The notes beneath the pieces are model-generated. The model saw only the letters and a list, made by a program, of their open reading frames with translations. It was not told the DNA's origin and made no database searches. A program made the translations under genes and the position numbers. From contig JANQRF010000001.1 of assembly GCA_028289285.1 (NCBI GenBank), positions 1-64,000 of the forward strand: DNA of 64,000 nucleotides, in the 5' to 3' direction. Shown piece after piece: positions 27,949 to 37,622 of the stretch. The stretch is from Alphaproteobacteria bacterium. GTDB lineage: Bacteria; Pseudomonadota; Alphaproteobacteria; Micavibrionales; Micavibrionaceae. Within the stretch, counting starts at the first letter, position 1; every line of letters starts with the position of its first letter.

Positions 27949-28275
27949 ATGTCAATGAAGATTTTTGTCACTGACCAAAACGGCAAAGAGCATGAACTCG
28001 AAGGTCTCGAAGGCTGGCGGGTCATGGAGATCATCAAAGATTACGGCCTGCCGATCAAAGCCGAATGTGGCGGGGCCTGTTGTTGCGCTACCTGTCATGT
28101 CTATGTGGATGAGGACTGGCTGGAGAAACTTTACCCGATGCGCGATGACGAAGAAGAGATGCTGGATGAAGCCCCGGATGTGCGGGACAATTCCCGCCTG
28201 TCCTGCCAGATCTTGATGAGTGAGGATTTAGATGGTTTAAAGGTGACCTTAGCCCCCGGAAGCGAGATTGATTAA
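27949..28275 (+). CDS. [2Fe-2S] ferredoxin, adrenodoxin/Isc type
   Basis: About 108 residues from the ATG at 27949 (a TTG five codons earlier is less likely). Cluster ligands appear as ECGGACCCATC (C-x5-C-x2-C spacing) with the fourth Cys in SRLSCQIL; the acidic helix DDEEEMLDEAPDV is the typical partner-binding surface. Electron carrier, possibly fed by the ferredoxin-NADP reductase nearby. Its TAA overlaps the ATG of the next gene (TTAATG), so the methyltransferase is coupled to it. Confidence 0.9.
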   Translation: MSMKIFVTDQNGKEHELEGLEGWRVMEIIKDYGLPIKAECGGACCCATCHVYVDEDWLEKLYPMRDDEEEMLDEAPDVRDNSRLSCQILMSEDLDGLKVTLAPGSEID

Positions 28276-29126
28276 TGCAAAATGCCGCGCAGAAAAAAGA
28301 TGAACGTTATGACGTCGACACCCATTTCGGGTTCGGCGAGAACTGGGCCGATTACGCCAAGCATATTGAAGAAGACAAAATTCAAAAAGCTGAAGAGGGT
28401 GTGTTTAAGCTTGTACCGAAAGAGACACTGTCTGGAAAAACATGGCTGGATATTGGCTGCGGGTCGGGCCTGCATTCCTTGGCCGCGTTGCGCGGGGGCA
28501 TAAAAAGTGCGGTCTGTGTGGATTTTGATCCGAACTCTGTGGCGACAACCAAAAGTGTTTTGAATGCACATTGGGATCAGAAAAACTTTATCGCCTTTCA
28601 GCAAAATATTCTCGAAGACCCAGGCGATGAGTCTTTGAAAAAAGAAGGTTTTGAGATTGTGTATAGCTGGGGCGTGCTGCATCATACTGGCGATATGTGG
28701 GAGGCTATTACACGGGCGAGTGCGTATGTTGCGCCGGGCGGGTTGTTTGTGATTGCGCTCTATAAAAAGACACCTTTGTGCGGGGCGTGGGCGGTTGAGA
28801 AAAAACTTTATTCCGCCTTACCGAAATGGGCGCGTGTGCCGTTCGATTACCTTTATGCATGTGCATTTTGCTTGGCAAAACTTTTGCTGCGGCAAAATCC
28901 AGTTAAATATATCAACGAGTACCAAAAACAGCGCGGCATGCGTTTCATGACTGATGTGCGTGACTGGATGGGTGGATACCCTTATGAATCCGCCAGCCCG
29001 GAAGAAGTTGAGGCTTTTATGAAAGATAAAGGCTTTACCCTTCAATCTTCCTTTAATGCGGAACCGTCCAAAGGCCTCGGCCTGTTCGGCTCCGGCTGCG
29101 CGGAATATGTGTTTATAAAATCCTGA
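28275..29126 (+). CDS. Class I SAM-dependent methyltransferase
   Basis: A 283-residue protein. SAM motif I TWLDIGCGSGLHSLAALRGG (about residues 56-75), acidic residue at the end of beta-2 (VCVDFDPNS), motif around EIVYSWGVLHHTGD and post-motif GGLFVIALYK. The C-terminal third (after about 185) is an insertion-rich cap with R-G-M-R-F-M-T-D-V-R-D-W-M-G-G-Y-P-Y-E, similar to methyltransferases acting on small molecules or lipids. Substrate unknown. Translationally coupled to ferredoxin. Confidence 0.84.
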   Translation: MQNAAQKKDERYDVDTHFGFGENWADYAKHIEEDKIQKAEEGVFKLVPKETLSGKTWLDIGCGSGLHSLAALRGGIKSAVCVDFDPNSVATTKSVLNAHWDQKNFIAFQQNILEDPGDESLKKEGFEIVYSWGVLHHTGDMWEAITRASAYVAPGGLFVIALYKKTPLCGAWAVEKKLYSALPKWARVPFDYLYACAFCLAKLLLRQNPVKYINEYQKQRGMRFMTDVRDWMGGYPYESASPEEVEAFMKDKGFTLQSSFNAEPSKGLGLFGSGCAEYVFIKS

Positions 29127-29393
29127 TTACTGAATCGTAATTTCTGCGTCATAAAAACGCGCATCGGATGGTGTTATAATTTCCTTTGATGCGACATAAA
29201 CAGAATGCAATTTGCCGTCAATCTCGCGGGTCCAGAATCCTAAGAAACTATGCAGCTCAGGAAATTTCGGGGCGAGGTCGTATTCCTGCCAGATATATTC
29301 TTGTAAAAATTTCGGGTAATCGGGCAGGTGATAGAGGATTTTCGCCGTGGTCAGGCGGTAATCCTTTAAAAGCTGTTGTTCCAAATCAGCCAT
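29127..29393 (-). CDS. Usg family protein
   Basis: An 88-residue protein with the motifs of Usg, a small family of alphaproteobacteria often near trpF: DYRLTTAKILYHLPDYPKFLQEYIWQEYDLAPKFPELHSFLGFWTREIDG. Almost the whole length matches what I recall. Function unknown. Its stop abuts the convergent methyltransferase stop. Confidence 0.8.
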   Translation of the reverse strand: MADLEQQLLKDYRLTTAKILYHLPDYPKFLQEYIWQEYDLAPKFPELHSFLGFWTREIDGKLHSVYVASKEIITPSDARFYDAEITIQ

Positions 29394-29465
29394 AATATAA
29401 AAATTATAGCATAAAATTAGTAAAGAAATAAAAAACAGTCTTTTTTAGAGACAGCGATGAGTACT

Positions 29466-30185
29466 CTATTGAATAGCTGCTTTCAACCCGTCAATGAAAG
29501 CACCAGTAACAGGTGGATAGTTATCTGGGTGCGGGCGTTCACTATGATCTCCCCATGTTCCTACGATATGCGCATGTGGCTGAATATAAAGACCGTCTGT
29601 CTCTTCGAAATTTATATTGTGAAGCGTTGCTGTTGTAAGTGTTTTTGTTCCGTCAGAAGCTGTTTCGAATCTGATGATAAGACTATTGTGATTATCAACG
29701 ACCCCTCTTTCTGCTAGCTCAGCAAAATCTTGATAAGGAAGATCAAATCGTACTGTTAATTGTCGATCTTCGCGTGGAACAATATTATATATTCTAAAAT
29801 TTTCTTCATCCTTGAGGAGGTAAGCTGCTTCATAAAAGTCAATGAAAGGACATTCTCCAAAGGTTCTTTGATAGATTTCAGCTATCTCCAGTAACTGATC
29901 GTCTGTTATTGAGAAGTCAACACGAGTTCTGGGGTTGGTATAATACTCTAATCTGTCTGCAAATGCTTCTAACTCAGATAGTTCATTTTCTGACAAAGTA
30001 GATCCGCCTTCATACCTTTCTCTTAATCCTTTATAGGCAATAAGCTCTTCTTCGCTTAAAGGTGTGCCATCCGATATACTGCTTCGATTATCTATTGGAC
30101 AAGCTTCTTGAGCAATTGCAGGGACAGTGTCTACCGTGCTTGCAACAAGACCCGCAGCCACCAAGGTTTTAAAGACTAATTTCAC
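29466..30185 (-). CDS. Secreted orphan protein, unknown
   Basis: About 239 residues from a GTG start at 30185. That start is chosen over the upstream ATGs (30248, 30224) because AGGAG lies seven bases before it and the product then opens with a normal signal peptide (KLVFKTLVAAGLVASTVDTVPAIAQ). The mature part is acidic, has two Cys (EACPID and GECPFID), a helical Glu/Leu-rich middle and a beta-rich end with HIVGTWGDHSERPHPDNYPPVTGAFIDG. No family recognised. Strongly AT-rich compared with groESL next door. Confidence 0.7.
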   Translation of the reverse strand: MKLVFKTLVAAGLVASTVDTVPAIAQEACPIDNRSSISDGTPLSEEELIAYKGLRERYEGGSTLSENELSELEAFADRLEYYTNPRTRVDFSITDDQLLEIAEIYQRTFGECPFIDFYEAAYLLKDEENFRIYNIVPREDRQLTVRFDLPYQDFAELAERGVVDNHNSLIIRFETASDGTKTLTTATLHNINFEETDGLYIQPHAHIVGTWGDHSERPHPDNYPPVTGAFIDGLKAAIQ

Positions 30186-30273
30186 AATAAAGCTCCTAGT
30201 TTTTTTTAAATATATGTTTTTCATAACAAAAAAGTTATTTAGCGTCAATGAATATGTTATTTAATGAAAAATC

Positions 30274-30302
30274 TTGAAATTCACGGCGAGGGAGAGTATA
30301 TA
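30274..30302 (+). promoter_or_regulatory. groESL promoter (sigma70-like)
   Basis: TTGAAA (30274-30279), 17-base spacer, TATATA (30297-30302), immediately followed by the CIRCE operator. Confidence 0.7.
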
Positions 30303-30303
30303 T

Positions 30304-30330
30304 TTGGCACTCTCTGATGAGGAGTGCTAA
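30304..30330. promoter_or_regulatory. CIRCE operator (HrcA binding site)
   Basis: TTGGCACTC-N9-GAGTGCTAA, one base off the consensus TTAGCACTC-N9-GAGTGCTAA. It starts two bases after the -10 element of the groESL promoter, the normal place for repression by HrcA. A second inverted repeat, CTAACAC-N12-GTGTTAG (30327-30352), overlaps its right arm. Confidence 0.95.
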
Positions 30331-30387
30331 CACGTTCATGGTGAAGTGTTAGAAATTTAACAAAATCAACCCCTTAAGGAGGTAGAT

Positions 30388-30678
30388 ATGAAATTTCGTC
30401 CTTTGCATGACCGGGTGCTTTTGCGCCGCGTTGAGCAGGATAATAAAACCGCAGGCGGGATTATTATTCCGGATACGGCCCAGGAAAAGCCGATGGAAGG
30501 TGAAATCGTCGCTGTTGGATCAGGGCACATTAACGATAACGGGGATGTTCGTCCGTTAGACGTGAAAGCAGGAGACAAGGTTATTTTCTCCAAATGGTCC
30601 GGCACGGAAGTGACCGTAGACGGTGAAGATATGCTGGTGATGAAAGAGTCCGATATTATCGGCGTCATCGCGGCTTAA
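30388..30678 (+). CDS. groES: Co-chaperonin GroES
   Basis: A 96-residue heptameric cap of the GroEL chamber. Typical start [30 protein letters not shown] with the mobile loop [13 protein letters not shown], and the end ESDIIGVI. A strong ribosome site (AAGGAGG) precedes the ATG. Controlled by the CIRCE element upstream; groEL follows after 32 bases. Confidence 0.98.
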   Translation: MKFRPLHDRVLLRRVEQDNKTAGGIIIPDTAQEKPMEGEIVAVGSGHINDNGDVRPLDVKAGDKVIFSKWSGTEVTVDGEDMLVMKESDIIGVIAA

Positions 30679-30698
30679 ATTTAATTTAAGACATTTAA

Positions 30699-32360
<1,662 letters not shown>

Positions 32361-32403
32361 TTTATCTTTGATATTTTCCGCCTGATGTCGTTGGACTGCG
32401 GCT

Positions 32404-32423
32404 CGTGTAGGTTAACCTACACG
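32404..32423. repeat. Perfect 20-bp palindrome after groEL (hairpin family H, copy 2)
   Basis: CGTGTAGGTTAACCTACACG, flanked as GCTCG...CGTCGC. Shares CTCGTGTA and TACACGTCGC with the hairpin after rne (21044-21062), so the two are copies of a short intergenic element, each placed shortly after a highly expressed gene. Confidence 0.6.
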
Positions 32424-32475
32424 TCGCCTTGTCCGCCTAATCAGATCGAAAAATCTCTTCGATAAATACAAATAC

Positions 32476-32518
32476 TGTCATCCTGACCCCGGACCTGATC
32501 CGGGGGAAGGATCTCATC
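32476..32518. repeat. Palindromic intergenic repeat R1 (partial)
   Basis: TGTCATCCTGA start followed by CCCCGGA-CCTGA-TCCGGGG and AAGGATCTCATC. Same class as R2, R3 and R4 near the ribosomal genes, but its closing GATGACA arm is missing. Confidence 0.55.
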
Positions 32519-32532
32519 GAAATAAATAAAAA

Positions 32533-32565
32533 GAAAAGCCGGGGCCCCAAACCCCGGCTTTTTTA
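32533..32565 (+). terminator. Rho-independent terminator (twin A)
   Basis: AAAAGCCGGGG-CCCCAAA-CCCCGGCTTTTTT. Ends the groESL unit. Almost the same 30-base sequence recurs at 33285-33316 after the next gene. Confidence 0.9.
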
Positions 32566-32576
32566 TAAAAAATAGA

Positions 32577-32604
32577 TTGACATATTTTTTTACATATATA
32601 TAGA
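32577..32604 (+). promoter_or_regulatory. Promoter of the secreted orphan gene
   Basis: TTGACA (32577-32582), 16-base spacer, TATAGA (32599-32604), about 24 bases before the ATG at 32628. Confidence 0.55.
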
Positions 32605-32627
32605 TGTCACATAAGGAGAAATTCATT

Positions 32628-33269
32628 ATGACACACAGCTTTAAATTCAGCCGTTTATTTGCGGCATTGTCATTGTCAGCGCTTGCGGGAGGTGCCCAAG
32701 CTCAAGAAGTGGAGCATCCTTCGCTCATTATTTCTGATACACATTCGAGCGTGCAAGATTTATGTAGCTATTACGGTTCTTACAGCAGAGAACAAACAAT
32801 ACGGAATGAAATAGTATATAGAGCCTTTGTAAAAACCAATTCGGACATATATGTTTTTGAAAATAGAGATGATTTTTCAGAAGAATTATCACAAGAAAGC
32901 CTAGAAGGAGAAATAGAATACATCAATGGATTTATGGAGAGAAATCCGGAGCTCATGTCATATTTTGATCGTGTATTTATAAATAGCGAATTTGGTGAAA
33001 TGGAACACTGGACTGGTAAAATTAATGAGATATCTGAAACAATAGATCAAAATCCAGATGATCTGGATTTGTATGATGCACGTCTTTTGGTGAATTTGTT
33101 GTATGGCATGAAAAACATGGACGAAGCATTAAAAGAGCAGGGTGCAAATTTGACAGAGTTTTACGGTGAGCAATCTGTAAATTACTGTGGTTTTGACCCA
33201 CAGCTCAATGCTGAGCAAATGAGAAGTCTTTTGACAACAGGAAAAATTCCACAACAAGAACCCAGGTAA
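32628..33269 (+). CDS. Secreted orphan protein, unknown
   Basis: About 213 residues from the ATG at 32628, which has AGGAGA ahead of it and starts a signal peptide (KFSRLFAALSLSALAGGAQAQ). The mature part is acidic and helical with two Cys (DLCSYYGS, NYCGFDP). No family recognised. AT-rich compared with groEL. Placed between two near-identical terminators with its own promoter, so it is a self-contained unit. No likeness seen to the other secreted orphan upstream of groES apart from size and composition. Confidence 0.68.
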   Translation: MTHSFKFSRLFAALSLSALAGGAQAQEVEHPSLIISDTHSSVQDLCSYYGSYSREQTIRNEIVYRAFVKTNSDIYVFENRDDFSEELSQESLEGEIEYINGFMERNPELMSYFDRVFINSEFGEMEHWTGKINEISETIDQNPDDLDLYDARLLVNLLYGMKNMDEALKEQGANLTEFYGEQSVNYCGFDPQLNAEQMRSLLTTGKIPQQEPR

Positions 33270-33284
33270 TAATGAATTCATTAT

Positions 33285-33316
33285 AAAAGCCGGGGCCTCA
33301 AACCCCGGCTTTTTTA
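33285..33316. terminator. Rho-independent terminator (twin B)
   Basis: AAAAGCCGGGG-CCTCAAA-CCCCGGCTTTTTT; differs from twin A by one loop base. Serves the secreted orphan gene and possibly the convergent DUF4197 gene. Confidence 0.9.
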
Positions 33317-33326
33317 TCTCTTATTT

Positions 33327-34070
33327 TTAATAAGTTCTGTTATCCCGTCCGAAGACCTTTTTGAGAAGCAAACTTGTTTGTTTCATCGGGTCTTTGCGGA
33401 TGGCGCGCTCTTCCTGCGCGATATAATAGAACAGCCCGTCTATCGCTTCCTGCGTCACGTAACCGGAAAGCTCGGCCTTCGGGTCGGGCAGCAAATTCGC
33501 ATAGCCTTGCGTGGCGCGGCTGTAAGCCTGAAGAACGCCTGTCTGTTCAATCGTTTTTTCAACCGACGGGCGGAAAAGGTTTGCCAGCTGTGGGCCCATG
33601 GTTTTCTTAAAATATTGCGTGCCTGAATCTTCCGGGCCGTTATAAATCGCCATGATATCATCGAAAGTCATTTGCGAGATCGCATTTATAAATAAATCTT
33701 TCGCATAGGGTACGGCCTGCACGGCGGCATCATTCATCCGTGTTTCAAGCTCATCCAAAGGGCCAGACAGGCCGACTTTGCCCAGATGTCCCTGTAAGCT
33801 GGCCAGTGTCTGCGGCAGCGGGATATGAATTTTCGGATCGTTTAAAAACGCCCCTGTCTTTGAAAGCTGCGAGACGGTTTCACCTGTTCCAATGTTCAGG
33901 GCTTCTTTAAAAGCCGCGGCGACATCTGCGCGGGTCACAAGCGTGCTATGTGCATTGGTTGAGAATATCCCGTCCGTGACGGCTTTGACGCCTGCTGAAA
34001 TATCGTCCGTCGTGCTTTGACAGGCGGTGAGGATCAGGAGAGATAAAAAAAAGCTGTAAAATATTTTCAT
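33327..34070 (-). CDS. DUF4197 family lipoprotein
   Basis: About 248 residues from the Met at 34070, chosen because it opens a lipoprotein signal (KIFYSFFLSLLILTAC, Cys17); longer readings upstream run antisense through mutM. The mature part fits DUF4197 as I recall it: GIKEALNIGTGETV-like ALNIGTGETVSQLSKTGAFLNDPKIHIPLPQ, SQMTFDDIMAIYNGPEDSGTQYFKK, and VTQEAIDGLFYYIAQEERAIRKDP near the end. Periplasmic, function unknown. Divergent from mutM. Confidence 0.82.
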   Translation of the reverse strand: MKIFYSFFLSLLILTACQSTTDDISAGVKAVTDGIFSTNAHSTLVTRADVAAAFKEALNIGTGETVSQLSKTGAFLNDPKIHIPLPQTLASLQGHLGKVGLSGPLDELETRMNDAAVQAVPYAKDLFINAISQMTFDDIMAIYNGPEDSGTQYFKKTMGPQLANLFRPSVEKTIEQTGVLQAYSRATQGYANLLPDPKAELSGYVTQEAIDGLFYYIAQEERAIRKDPMKQTSLLLKKVFGRDNRTY

Positions 34071-34121
34071 GCTTCCTTTAAACCATATATATAAAGATAA
34101 GAATAGCGATATAGATGAGAT

Positions 34122-34961
34122 ATGCCTGAACTCCCCGAAGTGGAAACAGTCCGGCGGGGGCTGGAAACGGCCCTGAAAACGCCTGCGCAGATTGCCAAAG
34201 TCGATCAGCGGCGTAAGGATCTGCGCGTGCCGTTTCCCAAAAACCTTAAAAAGCGGCTGGAAGGGCATGAAATCACCCGCTTTGGCCGGCGGGCGAAATA
34301 CCTCCTTATATATATGTCTTCCGGTGAGGTGATGATCCTGCATCTGGGTATGTCGGGCAGTATTCTCATTACCAAAGGCCACAGGCCTGAAAAGCACGAT
34401 CACCTTATTTTGACCCTCAAAAACGGCCAGCAGATCGTTTTTAACGATCCGCGCCGCTTTGGCATGGTCTATCTGTGCCCGGAAGAAGATCTGGAGACCC
34501 ATAAGGCGTTTGCCAATATCGGCCCTGAACCGCTCGGTAATGATTTTAACGGCCCTGTTTTAGCTGAAAAATTAAAGGGTAAAACAACCTCTGTTAAACA
34601 GGCGCTCCTCGATCAACGTGTTGTTGCCGGGGTTGGAAATATCTATGCCTGCGAAGCGCTTTTTGAGGCAGGCATTTCGCCAAAACGAAAAGCCAAAACC
34701 ATTCAGGGGCAGCGCGCCGAAAAACTGGTTAACGCAATCCGGGGTGTTTTAAAGCGTGCCATTAAAGCTGGCGGCAGTTCACTCAAAGATCATAAACAGG
34801 TGAGTGGAGAGCTTGGATATTTTCAGCACAACTTTAAGGTGTATGATTGCGAGGGAGAAAACTGCCTCGGATGCGATTGTGATATTGCACAGACGAATGG
34901 TATAAAGAGGATGATACAATCAGGGCGTTCAACCTTTTATTGCCCGCGAAAGCAAAAATGA
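34122..34961 (+). CDS. mutM: Formamidopyrimidine-DNA glycosylase
   Basis: A 279-residue repair enzyme removing 8-oxoguanine and formamidopyrimidines. N-terminal PELPEVETVRRGLE has the catalytic Pro1 and Glu2; the middle has LGMSG, NDPRRFG, and the helix-two-turn-helix region VVAGVGNIYACEALFEAGISP. The C-terminal zinc finger is altered: where the family ends C-x2-C...C-x2-C-Q, this reads ENCLGCDC...FYCPRKQK, so the fourth ligand Cys is a Lys while extra Cys occur nearby. The stop overlaps the next ATG (ATGA). Confidence 0.95.
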   Translation: MPELPEVETVRRGLETALKTPAQIAKVDQRRKDLRVPFPKNLKKRLEGHEITRFGRRAKYLLIYMSSGEVMILHLGMSGSILITKGHRPEKHDHLILTLKNGQQIVFNDPRRFGMVYLCPEEDLETHKAFANIGPEPLGNDFNGPVLAEKLKGKTTSVKQALLDQRVVAGVGNIYACEALFEAGISPKRKAKTIQGQRAEKLVNAIRGVLKRAIKAGGSSLKDHKQVSGELGYFQHNFKVYDCEGENCLGCDCDIAQTNGIKRMIQSGRSTFYCPRKQK

Positions 34962-35320
34962 CACATAATCTTTTTAATCTATGTCTGTTTTCTATTCTGA
35001 TCTTGTTGACAGCACCCGTGCAGGCATCAGAATTTTTTCAGGGGCTTACAGATATTCCTGTCATGCCGGGCCTGACCCAGGAACCCGAACAAGCCGTGAT
35101 TTTTGATACGCCCGGCGGGCGCGTTGTGCAGGCGCAGGCCTATGCAATGGATGGCCTGTCAGGCACGGATATTTTAAGCTTTTACAAGGCCGCGCTGCCC
35201 CAGCTTGGCTGGGCCGGGCAGGGGACGGAGCGCTATGTCAGGGACGGCGAACGCCTTGATATAGAAGCCTTTGAGGCGGGCGGGCTCTGGGCTGTGCGGC
35301 TGACGCTGGCGCCTTTATAG
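34958..35320 (+). CDS. Small secreted protein, unknown
   Basis: About 120 residues from the ATG at 34958 that overlaps the mutM stop. Signal peptide (NLFNLCLFSILILLTAPVQA), then a compact domain with a repeated element VVQAQAYAMDGLSGTDILSFYKAALPQLGW, which looks like the small secreted domain seen downstream of mutM in other alphaproteobacteria. Coupled to mutM; no known function. Confidence 0.7.
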   Translation: MTHNLFNLCLFSILILLTAPVQASEFFQGLTDIPVMPGLTQEPEQAVIFDTPGGRVVQAQAYAMDGLSGTDILSFYKAALPQLGWAGQGTERYVRDGERLDIEAFEAGGLWAVRLTLAPL

Positions 35321-35338
35321 CCATACTCACCTAATTCC

Positions 35339-35367
35339 TTGACAATCAGAGCCTAAAACGCTTAAAA
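35339..35367 (+). promoter_or_regulatory. rpsT promoter
   Basis: TTGACA (35339-35344), 17-base spacer, TTAAAA (35362-35367), 30 bases before the rpsT start. Confidence 0.6.
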
Positions 35368-35396
35368 CAGGGCCGAATTTAAAGAAAGAGATAAAC

Positions 35397-35660
35397 ATGG
35401 CCAATCATAAGTCAGCTCAAAAACGCATTCGCCGCAATGCCCGCCGCGCGACAATTAATGGCGCGCGCCGTGGCCGTATTCGTACCTTCCTGAAAAAGGT
35501 CGAAGAGGCTATTGCAAACGGCAAATCAGAAGATGCAAAAAAAGCCCTTCAGGCAGCCCAGCCTGAATTGCAGCGCGGTGTTGCCAAAGGCATCCTGCAT
35601 AAGAATACAGTGGCGCGGAAATTGTCCCGTCTGTCTGCGCGCATCAAGGCCATTGCTTAA
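35397..35660 (+). CDS. rpsT: 30S ribosomal protein S20
   Basis: An 87-residue basic protein: [38 protein letters not shown] and the end [22 protein letters not shown] match S20 throughout. Binds 16S rRNA early in 30S assembly. rpsT directly upstream of dnaA is a common alphaproteobacterial order. Followed by its own terminator. Confidence 0.98.
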   Translation: MANHKSAQKRIRRNARRATINGARRGRIRTFLKKVEEAIANGKSEDAKKALQAAQPELQRGVAKGILHKNTVARKLSRLSARIKAIA

Positions 35661-35685
35661 AAAATTAAACTTATTTTAGAGGGAA

Positions 35686-35717
35686 GCGCGGCTTAAAAAT
35701 TGAGCCGCGTTTTTTTA
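35686..35717 (+). terminator. rpsT terminator
   Basis: CGCGGCT-taaaaattg-AGCCGCG stem followed by seven T residues. Confidence 0.88.
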
Positions 35718-36145
35718 TGCCTGAGATATTCAAAAAAAGATTCTTGGAAAGAAATTTGAACGAAAATTTCTTTTTAAAATTTTTTGACTCATTCCTATTG
35801 ATCCACATAAAAAATCTGTTTAGGGTCATTTCATTGTTGATAACAAATCAACAAGAAGCGGCCTAAAATTTCACTGAAAAATTTACCCGCAAAACTTAAA
35901 TAAAGTAGTAGAGTGAGTGCGGTTATTTTTTACCGCGTGTGTTGGAGGGATTACGAACATAAATTTCATGCCGCGCAGTCGGCGTTTCAAAATTTAGTTC
36001 GGATCTAATTTAACTTTAATAGAGTCATTATGACCCGCTTTCCAAGTTTGCAAAGATTTTTGCGAACGGGTGTGTTTTGTTTTTAAGGGCGCGTCATAAA
36101 ACTAATTTTAACGGTCAAGAACAGTTGAATGGAGTAAATAAAAAA
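35718..36145. other. AT-rich region upstream of dnaA; possible origin or dnaA control region
   Basis: No gene is visible. Features seen: AT-rich run about 35740-35790, a DnaA-box-like TGATCCACA (35799-35807), a reverse TTATCAACA (35835-35843), and an inverted repeat GTTGAT-N5-ATCAAC (35836-35852). Two weak boxes are fewer than a typical oriC needs, so this may only be the autoregulated dnaA promoter. The long unexplained leader before dnaA (to 36145) contains GC-skewed stretches of no clear structure. Confidence 0.35.
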
Positions 36146-37573
36146 ATGTCTAAGTCATCGGGTTTATCTGCTGTTTCCAAAAAATCAAAGAATGCTGCTG
36201 AATCATTTGCCCCTGCGCCTGAGATTCTTTCTGTGTGGAAAGAGGTTTATAAAGCTCTGCGCAGTGAATTTGGCGAGGCGATTTTCCGCAGCTGGCTGAA
36301 ACCGATGACGCTGCAGGCCTATTATCACGGTACGCTGGAAGTCTCCGTGCCGACTCGCTTTATGCGTGACTGGATCGGCACCCATTATGCTGCCCGCATT
36401 CTGGAAATGGCCTCCGAGAAGAATGCAGATATTAAGCGTCTGGAAGTTGTCGTGGTTCAAAACGCCATTCCGGCTGATGATGAAGCCGAAGACGATAAGC
36501 CGCTTAAAGCAAATGAGAATAAACAAAATGTCGATCCGATGCTGGAGGAAATTTCTTCCCCGCTGGATGCACGCTTTACATTCGACTCTTTTGTTGTTGG
36601 TAAACCAAATGCGCTTGCCCATGCCGCCGCGCGCCGTGTAGTCGAAAGTGCTGCTGTGCCGTTTAACCCGCTCTTTATTTATGGCGGGGTTGGTTTGGGG
36701 AAAACACATTTAATGCATGCTATTGCCCATGCGCTCAAAGAGCAGGCACCTGAAAAGACAGTGATGTATCTGTCAGCCGAAAAATTCATGTATCAGTTCG
36801 TGAAAGCACTGCGTGCGAATGAAACAATGGCTTTTAAAGAGTTTTTCCGTTCCGTTGATGTCTTAATGATGGATGATATTCAGTTCATCTCCGGCAAGGA
36901 AAGCACGCAGGAAGAGTTTTTCCATACGTTCAATGCGCTGGTGGATCAGAATAAACAAATCGTGATTTCCGCTGATCGCGCACCGAGCGACTTAACCGGT
37001 CTGGATGAGCGTTTACGTTCCCGTCTGGCCTGGGGGCTTGTGGCGGATATTCAGCCATCTACCTATGAATTGCGTCTTGGCATTCTGGAAGCCAAGAAAG
37101 CCCAGCTTCAGGCGGATGTGCCCCAGGCCGTGCTTGAATTCCTGGCGCTGAAAGTGACCTCCAATATCCGTGAGCTGGAAGGAGCTTTGAACCGCATCGT
37201 TGCTCATGCAGATGTAGCCCGTCAGGATATTACGCTGGAAAGCACGCAGGAAGTCCTGCAGGACCTTCTGCGCTCCCATGATCGCCGGATTACGATTGAC
37301 GAGATCCAGCGCAAAGTGGCTGAGCATTACAACATCAAGCTGGCTGATATGCATTCTGCGCGCCGGGCGCGCAATGTTGCTCGCCCGCGTCAGGTAGCGA
37401 TGTATCTGTCCAAGCAGCTTACGGCGCGCTCCTTGCCGGAGATTGGCCGTAAATTTGGTGGACGTGACCATACAACAGTGATGCATGCCGTGCGCAAGAT
37501 CGAGGAGCTGACGGAAGAAGATCCGTCTTTTGCTCAGGATGTTGATGTCATCAAGCGTGCCCTGACAGGGTAA
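36146..37573 (+). CDS. dnaA: Chromosomal replication initiator DnaA
   Basis: About 475 residues from the ATG at 36146 (GGAG upstream; the 23-residue upstream extension is not family-like). Domain I starts at APEILSVWKEVYKAL; the linker domain II is short and acidic (DDEAEDDKPLKANENKQ); AAA+ domain III has Walker A GGVGLGKTH, Walker B LMMDDIQFISG, sensor SADRAPSDLTGLDERLRSRLAWGL; domain IV has the DnaA-box helix-turn-helix with GGRDHTTVMHAVRKI. Binds the origin and melts it. Single gene with a bidirectional terminator behind it. Confidence 0.98.
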   Translation: MSKSSGLSAVSKKSKNAAESFAPAPEILSVWKEVYKALRSEFGEAIFRSWLKPMTLQAYYHGTLEVSVPTRFMRDWIGTHYAARILEMASEKNADIKRLEVVVVQNAIPADDEAEDDKPLKANENKQNVDPMLEEISSPLDARFTFDSFVVGKPNALAHAAARRVVESAAVPFNPLFIYGGVGLGKTHLMHAIAHALKEQAPEKTVMYLSAEKFMYQFVKALRANETMAFKEFFRSVDVLMMDDIQFISGKESTQEEFFHTFNALVDQNKQIVISADRAPSDLTGLDERLRSRLAWGLVADIQPSTYELRLGILEAKKAQLQADVPQAVLEFLALKVTSNIRELEGALNRIVAHADVARQDITLESTQEVLQDLLRSHDRRITIDEIQRKVAEHYNIKLADMHSARRARNVARPRQVAMYLSKQLTARSLPEIGRKFGGRDHTTVMHAVRKIEELTEEDPSFAQDVDVIKRALTG

Positions 37574-37596
37574 AGAAAGAAAAACAGCTAAGATTT

Positions 37597-37622
37597 AAAA
37601 GGGCCGAAAGGCCCTTTTTTAT
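37597..37622. terminator. Bidirectional terminator between dnaA and bioY
   Basis: AAAAGGGCC-GAAA-GGCCCTTTTTT. GNRA tetraloop, seven-base stem. The convergent genes dnaA and bioY both end here. Confidence 0.88.

Noticed and set aside
33327..34502. Longer 391-codon version of the DUF4197 gene
   Set aside because: The extra N-terminal part is antisense to mutM; the lipoprotein signal at 34070 marks the real start.
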